Positions 20,901-29,692 of a stretch of DNA of 64,000 nucleotides are shown one piece after another. The first letter of the stretch is position 1, and each line of letters begins with the position of its first letter. The notes under the pieces were generated by a model. The model had not been told where the DNA came from and searched no databases. It saw only the letters and a program-made list of their open reading frames with translations. This DNA is from Miscanthus floridulus (Eukaryota; Streptophyta; Magnoliopsida; Poales; Poaceae): assembly GCF_019320115.1 (NCBI RefSeq), contig NC_089588.1, positions 115,106,123 to 115,170,122 of the forward strand, given 5' to 3'. The translations under genes were made by a program, and so were the position numbers.

Positions 20901-23900
20901 GTTGGATCTAATATTCTTACAGGGAACCAAAATGGAAGTGGTTGCGTACAGTGACCAAACCATGAGGTTCGACCATTTGCTTCGCGTAGGAGAATGTTAT
21001 GACTTCACGAGAGTTGGCTTCACGCCTACTCATGTTGGTCCTTTGGGCTACATCTTCCGTTTATGTGCCGACTACTTTGTGGTTCTATCTCCACAAAGTA
21101 TGGCTAATGCACCACAAAGAGAGCTATGGATTTGTCAGTGTCCTCTTACCTTTATGGAATTCGAGGATGTAACTGTCGGGTTCATAAACCCGGGGTCCCT
21201 AATGGGCCCGCCTCCCAGCAAAAGCTTGGCCCAGCAGACGATGTTGCGAACAACGCACAACTCTTGGGCCAGCCCAGATACCTAACGATAGGCCAGAAGA
21301 GCGACCCAATCTCTGACCAGAAGGCCTGGCCAATTAGAGGACGATGCTCGCTTCCGATTCCGACCCGCTTCTCCAAACGAACGGCTTGGCCACGGAGGGG
21401 ACGACGCTCGTTTCTGACAACTGCTGGTGTCTATAAATGCGTGGATGGCAAGCGAATAATTTGGGCTTCATATATATTACAGTTATAATGGACAATGTGT
21501 GGATATTTTTTAAGGAAATATCCTTCAATAGAACAATGAGAGCTATAAAGCGCCATACTTCCCTAACCACATGTGTCAATTTTATGGGCACAACAAGAGT
21601 TCAAGATCTGCTAGTATAATATGTTTTGGGTTCTAGTGAAATGATTATGCAAACAGAACTATTTTGCTGATGTAGATCAATAGTAAATACTAAATAGCAA
21701 CTATATTAAGTTATTGTCGAGTTCATAGTTGTAAGATATAACATATGCTGTCAATGTCAGTTTTACAAGAAGACTAGCTAGACAGTCTGACTAATTTTTT
21801 TAAAAAGGTGTTCCTTCTTGTAAGTAACCAAGTGGTCTGTGTCTGGGTTGAGGTGCTAAGAGTCTTTTCCACTCTTTTCCCTCTCCCTTGTACATTTTAT
21901 CCTCTCTTCTTAATGAAGAGATGCACAGTTCTCCTACGTGTACAAGAAGAAAAAAAAAGTTGTGACAGAAAAAGTAGAATGTTAATATATAACATGCCAA
22001 GCTTTAGACTTGATCTGTGCCCATAAACTCTGTTACTTCCAAGAGGGAGCAACTCAACTATGGTAGGAACTAAAATATATGTGGATGTTACACAAACACA
22101 TAAAAAAAATAAGTTTCCTCAATTTACTAAAAACTAGTTTCAACATTGTTTCTTTGAAACGCCTGTTTGAGGGCCAGGTAACTCACTGATTCAGTTTTAA
22201 ATCTATGATTATAACATCTAAGAAGACTTGCAAGGTTTAATTTTGCAGCTTCAGTTCAAAAACATCTAAAGAGGCTAAACGACTTCTCATGACATTTAGC
22301 TGACAGTGAAAGAACTGCAACTTCTATATAAGACAAAGAAATGAAGGCTGTTGATGTTGGTGCATTTTCTATAAACTTTGTGAAAGTCAGAGAAGTTTGA
22401 CTAAGGATAACAAGAATGACCTACATTTTGGAATGGATGGAGGAAACTCTAGACTATACAAAAGCAGTAATGCATTTCCAGGCCAAAGCTCAAATCAGAT
22501 GGACCAAACACAATATTTACCTTATTGAAAGCCAATGCAATGGACACGGCACCTCTCATGAGGCCTGCCCACCAAACAATAATCTGAATGACCAATATCA
22601 TGTGAGGAACATAACAACCGTTTCAGGAGGACATTAAGAAGTTAAGATGTTGCTAAGTTAAAGACTCACTTGCTGCCTAAAAGATATCTTTCCACCTGGA
22701 GTTTCTTTGGTCAAATTTGATAGAAAGGATAGTGGGAAAACGAAAGCAGCTCTTGAAACCAGCACCAAGACTAAAATGGTGGAGCTCAAAGCAATAGACT
22801 TTACTGGGCTGCATATGATAGAAAAAACAGATTCAGAAAAAATCTTCTACTTGAGCAATGAGGAGAGAGAGAGAGAGGGAGAGAGAGCATGCCTATAAGT
22901 TTGACTGACAATCTTCCACTTCTCTATATCCAATGCATCCATGCCAACATAGAGAAACAGAAAAGTCTCAGAGATAAATGACAATGTTGCAAAGGCATGC
23001 CTGTGGTCCATCCAATAGCATATTATTAGTATAAGCATTACCATAGTGAATGCATGATCAAAGGCAAATGTCCACACAGAAGCTATGAAGCTACTTACTT
23101 GGTTGTGACCCTGGAACTTTCTGTTACATTGTGCCAGGTATAGTGTGACATTACAATACCGCAGAAAAACACTGTGAGAATGCCACTCAAATCAAGCAAC
23201 TACCATAAAAAGGCAACCAGTCAATAACAATTTACAGCTGTATTTGCTTTTCTGAAATACAAAATATATACAGAGGTTAAGAATGTAGGGTGCTCACTTC
23301 GGCTAGCATGTAAGATAAATAAGCCATTAGCATCATAATGGAAACTTCACGATCAGTTGAGTGCCTGGGGTGCATGTCAAGTCAGAGGAATATAAGTTGT
23401 GGAAACGTCATCAATTTCAAGTAAAGAAATCGTGTTGTGTCAAGTACAAACCTGCCAAAGTAAAACTTCTTAATGATATAAGCACTAAGAAGTCCAGACT
23501 GCAGCCAAAACACATGTCAGTAAAGAATAAACTTAGGCAAAGCTAAAGGTGGAAGCAGCATATAACTTACAGCTACTCCAAGAATGGTGCTGGAGCCAAA
23601 CAGATAAAGGAAACTGCCAATAAAGTTCAGTAATTTGGCACCACTTATATCTCCAAGATCAAAGTTCTGGATTGCATTGAACAACACAATGGAAGTTGCG
23701 TCATTGACAACACCTTCACCAAACACGAGGCTGTACAAGAAGGGTGTCTCATCTTGGCTTAACACCTGCAAGGTGCAAACGGAGTCTGTGGCCGAGAATA
23801 TTGCCCCAAGTGCTGAAATTTAACATATATACAAGAGTCAAAAAGAAAGAACTGCATATGGGCAATGGAAGTGCATATATATGTTGGGTAATGAACTTAC

Positions 23901-25269
23901 CGAGATAGTCTCCAAGCTCAAGTGCCCCAATATTAAGCCTTGATATTAGTCCTAGAGCGCCTGTGATAAAATGTGCGAGTTAGGCAGGCAGAAACCCAGA
24001 AACTGACAATCATGGTAAAAATGAAATTTGGGAGCAAACCTACCAAGGGATATTATTGTAAAAGAAATCAAGGTGCCAACTGCACCAAACAGTGTAATAG
24101 TAATGAAGTTTCGAAAGAACTGTTTCTTCTTCACTTGGAACCTGGCTTAGGGAAAGAAAAAAAGGAGAACTGTGAGTGAGTTATACATACAGGTTCTTAC
24201 TGCCAGATATTCAGTAAATTATTCATGACATATTTCTTTAACGCAAATTATACATGCCATATCACCTACGCTCTAAATGCCAAATACTCAGTGGAATAAT
24301 TGCAGATTTATTTAATAGAACACCATAGTTGCTTTGCTACTCAAGTGTCTAGATGAGGGAATCTTTTCGAGATTTAGCTCAGAAAGCACCAAAGAGAAAA
24401 CCTATCGAAAGATGTCCAATAACAGTAACCAAATACAGGTAATGCAAAAGCAACTGATGACTGTTCCTGTGTTAATTAGAAGGAAAAGAAGGGGCGAAAA
24501 TTCCAAGCACAGGGATGGTAGCAACAGCTCTCCTGAACTACAATTGTTATTAAAACCATAGCAAATTTCTCAATCACTAATGTGTCGCCCAACTCAACTT
24601 GTAAAATGTCAGGCTCTTCTTTCTTTGTGTTTTTTTGTGTATATTATTATGTGCAGGAAAAACTGATAAATAAATTGTAACCATAAACAAAACAATGGCA
24701 CCATAACGCTAGAACATAGCATGAATTCCATACCCCGCATTAAATATGATGGGCGGCAGCAGGTAAATAAAGAAGAGGTCCTCGCTAAACACCGGCACGC
24801 GCGAATGCTTCCCGCTCGACGCGAACAGGATCACCACTCCAGTTCCCAGCCCCTGCAAGCCACACGCATCAAACAGGCCACAATCACCCTCAATTCCCAA
24901 CAGACAACATCGCAATACCAAGATGGTTATTTAGGACTCGAAACATTGGCCTTTCGCAAATTTGCCATTGGACCCCACATTCGTAGATACAGATGGATCA
25001 TCCTAGCCGAGTGGCAACATAATCCAGGACTCAATCTTTTGATTTTTTCACACACAAGAGGGCAAAAGCGAAAAGGGGGCGGAGGGGGCGGTTGGACTCA
25101 CGATGAAGAGCGCGGTGATGGACTCGTTCATCCAGCGGTTCTCCTCGAGGAGGTGGCCGACTATGATGCAGACGCACATGAGCACCACGAACAGCCCCAC
25201 CGCCGCGATGGAGCCGTAGTCCGCCGACGGGTCGCCCAGCGCCATCGCCGCCGCAGCCTTCAGCCCCAT
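8939..25269 (-). CDS. NHX: Vacuolar-type Na+(K+)/H+ antiporter, NHX family, 13 exons
   Basis: Exons with consensus splice sites and consistent phase are 25102-25269, 24734-24852, 24044-24141, 23901-23960, 23571-23812, 23452-23498, 23298-23364, 23099-23199, 22893-23000, 22670-22808, 22521-22583, 9429-9512 and 8939-9250. They give 535 codons without a stop, the usual length of class I plant NHX proteins, which exchange Na+ or K+ for H+ across the vacuolar membrane. Visible family marks are HLLEENRWMNESITAL in exon 1, the amiloride-site segment LFFIYLLPPI (residues 82-91), ATDSV (156-160), FGEGVVNDATS with the Asn185-Asp186 pair, WWAGLMRGAVSIALAFNK before the long intron, and the C-terminal tail FVPFVPGSPTERS. 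About ten hydrophobic segments fit a membrane transporter. Intron 9 uses a GC donor. Intron 11 is 13 kb of transposons. No frame damage is seen, so the gene is probably functional if the intron is spliced. Confidence 0.93.
9625..10500 (+). other. GC-rich block of unknown origin inside NHX intron 11
   Basis: 9640-10090 is C/T- and GC-rich, like a plant 5' UTR plus first exon (an open frame MGLTANLHGGAQQQGDTV starts near 9954). Separate open stretches follow, for example YLQNGSAAGDAEYLLRLWR near 10350. It could be a gene fragment carried in by a transposon, but I recognise no family and saw no terminal repeats around it. Confidence 0.3.
10754..12529 (-). pseudogene. Gypsy-1 protease, reverse transcriptase and partial RNase H
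   Basis: The protease-like part (12056-12529) shows FDTAYHTILGRPALAKFMA, typical of this lineage. The reverse transcriptase (11387-11839) has VRIKKNKEWRMCVDYTDLNK-type and DPFGLPRIDEVVD segments, FLDCYSGYHHI, the FGLKNAGATYQRA motif and the catalytic YIDDVVVKT. The RNase H start (10754-11071) shows RPVYFISKVL and RKLRHYFEYYK. Stops between about 11072-11386 and 11840-12055 break the polyprotein. Confidence 0.85.
12600..15025 (-). pseudogene. Gypsy-1 gag remnant
   Basis: The N-terminal part (14591-15025) reads VGLKLTDCLSIAELALDTLV and FGLTNAAAPYQDALRGKFAN, a layout common in gypsy gag leaders of grasses. The rest to about 12600 is in broken frames. No intact gag can be read. Confidence 0.6.
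15239..15711 (-). repeat. 5' LTR of gypsy-1
   Basis: The 473-bp LTR begins TGTCGACAG next to the primer binding site (15220-15237, CCTACCTGGCGCGCCAA) and ends GCCCCCACA. A minus-strand TATA-like CTATATAAGG is at 15454-15463, placing the element's promoter in NHX sense orientation inside the intron. Confidence 0.8.
15712..16239. other. A/T-rich intron stretch with no recognised feature
   Basis: No coding potential, LTR or clear inverted repeat was seen here. Confidence 0.5.
16240..18050 (-). mobile_element. LINE remnant: ORF1 with zinc knuckles and 3' poly(A)
   Basis: On the minus strand an ORF1-like protein is readable in pieces. A double zinc-knuckle region lies at about 17490-17640 (CFNCLSTAHRVATC, then CCLRCKGFRHLTWDC). 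The C-terminal segment at 16415-16648 (SLSRVPASKRGEVLIMQCMG, then EALNELFPA) ends in a basic RQPRRRKAT. After the stop, the strand ends in TTAATACAATCGAGAAAAAAAA (16240-16260), a usual plant LINE tail. No ORF2 is present, so this is an ORF1-only deletion derivative. Confidence 0.7.
17397..17675 (-). pseudogene. LINE ORF1 zinc-knuckle segment
   Basis: Two CCHC-like knuckles (CX2CX4HX4C spacing in the first) follow PVDLRGKCFNC. The family binds the element's RNA. The frame is open for only 92 residues, and the adjoining ORF1 parts lie in other frames. Confidence 0.6.
18690..18880 (+). pseudogene. Unidentified exon-like fragment
   Basis: The plus strand reads MHILMPSHGIASTPNLSSFG, then WFDKIKSTITSKKPEEGSEA and SSFTLIHKA, with high GC and codon-like composition unlike the A/T-rich flanks. 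It runs straight into the MITE terminus. It looks like part of a plant protein-coding exon, but I cannot name the family. Confidence 0.35.
18882..19210. mobile_element. MITE-like element with GAGTCTCAATGG-type ends
   Basis: The left end reads GGCCAGTCTCAATGGGGAG and the complement of the right end reads GAGCTGTCTCAATGGGGGA. The inside is A/T-rich and repeats GAGTTTCATT-type motifs in both directions. The target duplication is not clear, so superfamily and exact ends are uncertain. Confidence 0.6.
20827..21173 (+). pseudogene. OB-fold (RPA70/DUF223-like) protein fragment
   Basis: The plus strand reads GTKMEVVAYSDQTMRFDHLL, RVGECYDFTRVGFTP and GPLGYIFRLCADYFVVLSP, then WICQCPLTFMEFEDV. This resembles the OB-fold domains of plant replication protein A-like proteins, which are often carried by or related to Helitron genes. 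It is cut at 21174 by an LTR beginning TGTCGGG. Family assignment is by recollection of the pattern and is tentative. Confidence 0.4.
21174..21480 (+). repeat. Partial LTR (gypsy-like) fragment
   Basis: It begins TGTCGGGTTCATAAACCCGG, a start typical of some grass gypsy LTRs, and has a TATA-like CTATAAAT at 21431-21438. The 3' boundary is not visible. Confidence 0.5.
22860..22890. repeat. GA microsatellite in NHX intron 9
   Basis: An interrupted (GA)n tract on the plus strand, so (TC)n in the transcript, begins just inside intron 9 beyond the GC donor of exon 9. Confidence 0.9.
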
Positions 25270-26250
25270 CGTCCCACCTCCCTCGGACTCAAAGCAGCTC
25301 CGCCAATGACCCCACCCTATTAGGCTATTAGCTTACCACCGCACCAACACCCGCCCGACCCCTAAACACTCGATTCCCGCTCAGCTTGCCTTCCGAGCAA
25401 CACCGCCGCCCGTGCGCAACCCGCTAGGCGGGAAAAAAAGCCCCATCCAACCCGGATTGTGTGCGGGGAAGGGCAATGTATCTGCTAGGCCGCCGGAATT
25501 GACGAAAAGTAGTCAGGACTCAGGACTCCGGTGGACTGTGGAGGAGAAAATCGGGGGCAATGGGGAGATCCTGGCGCGGGCGGCGGGTCTCGGGGCGGTT
25601 CTTCGATTCGGGGGAGGGTTTATCGGTGGGGCGGGTGGCGCGCCACGGCGAACTCGTAGTCGTAGGCGAGGAGGAGATACGATTCGAACGGGAGGATTTG
25701 TGCGGAAATTTTATAACAACAAACGTACCATGATTCTGTTTTTTTTTCCCTGCTTGGGCTTTGGCTTGGTTTGATATTTCTGGAAGTGACGCGAAGAGAG
25801 GGTTGGTGCCTCGGTGGGGATGGCACACGTGTCGGTAGCCAAAGCCTCACAAGTCGCAATCAGGGACAAGCACAACCACAAGTAATCGGAAGATGGTGGG
25901 CCCAACCGGTAGAGCTGCCTGGGCCCCACGTGTTCCCCACTTCCCCGGTTCCCTCTCCCGCGCGGCAGCAGCAACCGCCCCACGTGCTACCGGTGTACTC
26001 CGTCGTTTGATCTGGATTTGGGATAGGGCAAACGGTACAGCGAAAGGTTGGTTGCACTGCCAGGAGGATGAAGGAACTTGCCAGCCTAGGATCTGCGACT
26101 GGCTTATATGTAGGTGTTGAAGATGATACCCGAGGCGCGAGGCTTCCTCTTAGATAAATATCCATACATCTCTGTGTCACTGTATGTCTGGCCCAGATGA
26201 TTGGGTCCGTCTGAAGCTCTGGGCCATTCTTTTTTTTTTAATGTTCGAAC
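25270..26250 (-). promoter_or_regulatory. NHX upstream region with three CACGTG cores
   Basis: The region lies between the NHX start codon and the LINE nest. CACGTG palindromes occur at 25826-25831, 25927-25932 and 25981-25986, within 161 bp and about 560-720 bp upstream of the ATG. Each contains ACGTG in an ABRE/G-box type context (for example CCCCACGTGTTCC). Such motifs bind bZIP factors in abscisic-acid and salt responses. Function here is inferred. The transcription start was not located. Confidence 0.5.
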
Positions 26251-26289
26251 CATTCTTTTTTGCGAGAAAAAAAGAGGCTTTTTTTATTG

Positions 26290-26468
26290 CTCAGGCATAG
26301 GATTACAGTGTTGTGCGAGCTTATATGGGCAGCATTGTTTCGCTCTCTTCTCGTGTGGATAATCTTCCACTCAGAAATCAGGCCTCCTGCCTGTTTTGCC
26401 TCTTCGGCTATAAAATGTAGCGGTCCTCGGTACGTCTGGCTTTTCAACAGGGCACAGACTCCAGAACC
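26290..26468 (-). pseudogene. LINE RNase H-like domain, C-terminal piece
   Basis: It reads CALLKSQTYRGPLHFIAEEA and KQAGGLISEWKIIHTRRERN, the second half of a plant RVT_3 (RNase H-like) domain. The N-terminal half lies beyond CACTA-A at 35840-36274 (GWRKVNVDGAFRMQ, then REGCRLAAEDLGTPV). Confidence 0.75.
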
Positions 26469-26485
26469 ACTAACTACTGGATTCA

Positions 26486-27287
26486 GCTCGGCAAAGCCTT
26501 TATCGAGTGCGACACTCTGCAAAGAACACACGGCAAAAAATGGATCGGCAAAGCCCTCTTTGCTGAGTGTCTTTTATCGAGAACTAGGCAAAGGCTTTGC
26601 CGAGTGCCCCGGGGACACTCGGCAAAGAAAAGAACCGTCACGGCGCCGGTCCCGTCGACGGTCACTTTGCCGAGTGCCAACCCGGCAGGCACTCGGCAAA
26701 GATTTTTTATTTTTTTTAAAAAAAAATTCTTTGCCGAGTGCCAACCCTTCAGGCACTCAGCAAAGAGTTTTTATTTTTTTTTACAGAATTTCTTTACCGT
26801 GAGCCAACCTTCAGGCACTCGGCAAAGTTTTTTAAATTTTTTTTTTAAATTTTTTTGCCGAGTGCCCCCCTGTCCGGCACTCGGCAAAGTTTGATTTTTT
26901 TAATTTCTTTGCCGAGTGCCCACTGCCCGGCACTCGGCAAAGTTTAGTTTTTTTTTAAAAAAAAATTCCTTTGCCGAGTGCCCTTAGTCTGGCACTCGGC
27001 AAAGTTTGATTTTTTTTTAAAATTTCTTTGCCGAGTGCCCTTTGTCCGGCACTCGGCAAAGTTTGATTTTTTTTTTAAAAATTTCTTTGCGGAGTGCCCT
27101 CAGTCCGGCACTCGGCAAAGTTTGAATTTTTTTTTAAATTTCTTTGCCGAGTGCCATGGTCACAACACTCGGCAAAGCTGGAAAAATGGTTTTCTGGACA
27201 CCAATTTTTCCAGCTTTGCCGAGTGCTGTGACCATTGCACTCGGCAAAGGGGTCCTTTGCCGAGTGCAACACTCGGCAAAGTGACCC
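26486..27287. repeat. Left subterminal repeat array of CACTA-A
   Basis: About twenty copies of CACTCGGCAAAG / CTTTGCCGAGTG alternate in orientation, many separated by poly(T)/poly(A) spacers. Confidence 0.9.
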
Positions 27288-27344
27288 AAAACTGTAATTT
27301 TTAATTTTTTTTTACATTCCATCATGACAAATAAATTCATACAA

Positions 27345-27420
27345 ACATACATCACATATATATCTCATTCATCACATATATATCTCATCCATCACATATA
27401 TATCTCATCCATCCACACAT
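27345..27420. repeat. Short tandem repeats (CATCACATATATATCTCAT) in CACTA-A
   Basis: Three copies of a 21-bp unit are followed by degenerate CATCCA repeats. A comparable A/T-rich repeat zone lies in CACTA-D at 5930-6060. Confidence 0.85.
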
Positions 27421-27579
27421 CCATCCGCACATATCACATCCATCACAATATATATCACATATATAATAATAAGTGCTCAAGTCCATCCAAATAAATACAC
27501 AAGTCCATCAAAGTCCACAAGTGCATCACAAGTATATCACAAAGTGAACAACGAATGAAAAAAATACAACGTGCACTCA

Positions 27580-29527
27580 TCTCGGCCAAGGCGACTGTGG
27601 TGAAGGCCCAGCTCCATCATTCGGAGGTGCATGAGGTGGATTATTCGAACCACCATCATATGGAGACTGCACAAAGGAGAAAAGATTGCATATGAGACAA
27701 GATTATTTGGATAGCTAATCTAGGAAGGTAGAGGCCATACAAGCAAAGCACAAGCGAAAGTAAAAAACTTTCATACTCACAGGAGTAGCTGTAGCTGCAG
27801 GACGCGGAGGCGGAGGTGGAACCAACAGCCCAGGTGGCAGAGAGAAGCCCACACATTGCCCAAGTCCTTGTAGGAACTCCGTAATGTCCGTCAGCCTCTG
27901 CGCCTGGGCCTGCCGCTCGGCCCGCTCAGCCTCCAGCTGGGCCGCCATCCTCTGCTACCCGACCTCCAGCTCCTGACGTTGCCCTATTTCTTGTTCCAGC
28001 CGGGCCTGCAATATTTCACTCCAATGTTTCAGTAATGCAAAGCTAATTAAGGTGTGCAAAGATCAATGCATGACGAGTAAAATAGGAATAACCTCGAGTG
28101 CGTCGACCCGGTGCTGTGCAGCGGTCGACCGTGTGCGAATGGGCGGGCTCTCGCTCGTGCTCCGTGCTCGGATCTGGGAGAGAGAGGGAGTAGAGGCCGT
28201 GTCGATGACGCCGTTGCCAAGCCAGAACCGCCCATGCTTCTTGCCTTGCCCCGCCCTCATGATGGCCTCTCCATCGAAGTCCTGTGTGCTCGGGTCGTGG
28301 TCTGACCCATGGAGCGACCTCGCCACCTCAGTGTACTCACTGATGCGGGAGTGGACGCTCGGGTTCGTGTATGCCTCGGGTGGGTCCTCTAGGTTGAAGG
28401 AGACGTCGGACGTCGCCTTGCCCTTATGGGACATACACCATGCCTCGAAGTCCGAGCAAGCCTGGCCACTATGTGACGCCGACTGGGAGAAAGACAGCAC
28501 GATGATTAGAAATAGGCAGAACTGAGCGTCACAATAGATAAATGAATTCGCGTACCCATGCTTGTTTATATCCGGCGAGGTTGCGGCTGCCTTGATGCTC
28601 TTCATTTACCTCAAGGTACTGCTCCCGGGTCAGCTGCATCTCTCTTGCATCTTTCTTGGTTTTCCTCTCTCCAAGCTTCGACCCGTAGTAGGTTACGATG
28701 GCCTAGATGCGCACCTCGTGATGCATGTCGGAGACGAGTTTTTTACAGGCTTTGGTAGTCACCTGCTCCGCCCTGGCCTTAAATCTCTCCTCGCATCTAT
28801 AATAAGTCTGCATACAAAAGCGATGTATTCATTCATTATTTCAAGAAAAGTCTGCAATGTTGTGCGAGGGAGACTTACCCAAAGCTCTGCCTTCACCCGC
28901 GCCGCCTTGTTGTGGTACTCCGCATCGGTGGCGAGGCGTAGTGGTCAAACGAGTAGGCCGGCTCCGTCTTCGATGCATACGTGACAATGCCGAGGAAGTG
29001 TTGCCTGCACAGAAGACCCAGGATGCCGTTGACTAGCCGTGCGTTACCACCCGACACAACCACCCAGTTCCTACACAAGTGATTAAGAAAAATTATTAGT
29101 TTTTTTTCATCATATCATATGAAGTAGTGGTGATAACATATAAAGTTACTTACTTTTACCCTTCGGGGCGAATCACTGGGCGTTGGTGAGGAAGCGGAAC
29201 ATGTGGAAGGCTCACGGGACCTCGCAAGTAGACACTCGAAGAGGAGTCGGAGGAAGTAGAACCCGTGCCTGCCGCCTCCAACTCGTCGTCCTCGTGTGGC
29301 CCCTCCTCCTCGTCCGTCTGCCGAACCAGTCATCGTCCGACTCATCCACAGGGGCCACCTCCTCTGACTCCTCACATGGCGTGGGAGGAGACGGCCCCCT
29401 CCTGCGTTTGGCAGTCCTCCTCCTCCTCCTGTCCGATCCCTCCGCCGCCCCCTCCACCTCCTCCTGCAGCCGGTGTTGTCTTTTGGTATATCGAGTTCAC
29501 GGACCTATGACGGTCGCCCGCCATCTT
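27580..29527 (-). pseudogene. CACTA-A ORF1 (Ptta/En-Spm-associated protein)
   Basis: It reads from an ATG near 29524 (MAGDRHRSVNSIYQKTTPAA). Recognisable exons include NWVVVSGGNARLVNGILGLL (near 29060), then SDFEAWCMSHKGKATSDVSF and TPSLSQIRARSTSE (28100-28450). The C-terminal MAAQLEAERAERQAQAQRLT and a proline-rich GLLVPPPPPRPAATATP lie at 27775-27948. This order is that of plant CACTA ORF1 proteins, which carry coiled-coil segments and may act as DNA-binding partners of the transposase. The 5' exon region has frameshifts, so the ORF is probably defective. Confidence 0.7.
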
Positions 29528-29586
29528 TGTTCAACCACCTGTAAGAAAAAAGAAAAACAAGACGTAATTAGAAATAGGTGAAAAAA

Positions 29587-29692
29587 TGAACAAAACATAA
29601 TTACAAAAAACATAGTAATACATGTATTAGAAATATTTGCAAAAATGAACAAAACATAATTACAAAAAACATAGTATTACATGTATTAGAAA
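29587..29692. repeat. 62-bp direct duplication between the two CACTA-A genes
   Basis: AACAAAACATAATTACAAAA and the following ACATAGTA(A/T)TACATGTATT are present twice in tandem, next to the transposase stop codon. Confidence 0.85.

Larger units (their letters stand above)
9513..22520 (-). other. NHX intron 11 (13,008 bp), filled with transposons
   Basis: The donor is AAG|GTAAATATT at 22520 and the acceptor is CTGCAG at 9513. Coding phase is 0 on both sides, so AFNK joins directly to FTRSGH, as expected within the NHX family. The intron holds gypsy-1, a LINE ORF1 remnant, a MITE, an OB-fold fragment and an LTR fragment. The other introns of this gene are tens to several hundred bases long. 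Confidence 0.9.

Noticed and set aside
26486..27287. Regularly recurring 12-bp repeats resembling a CRISPR array
   Set aside because: Repeats occur in both orientations with irregular, often homopolymeric spacers and sit next to CACTA termini; they are transposon subterminal repeats in a plant genome.
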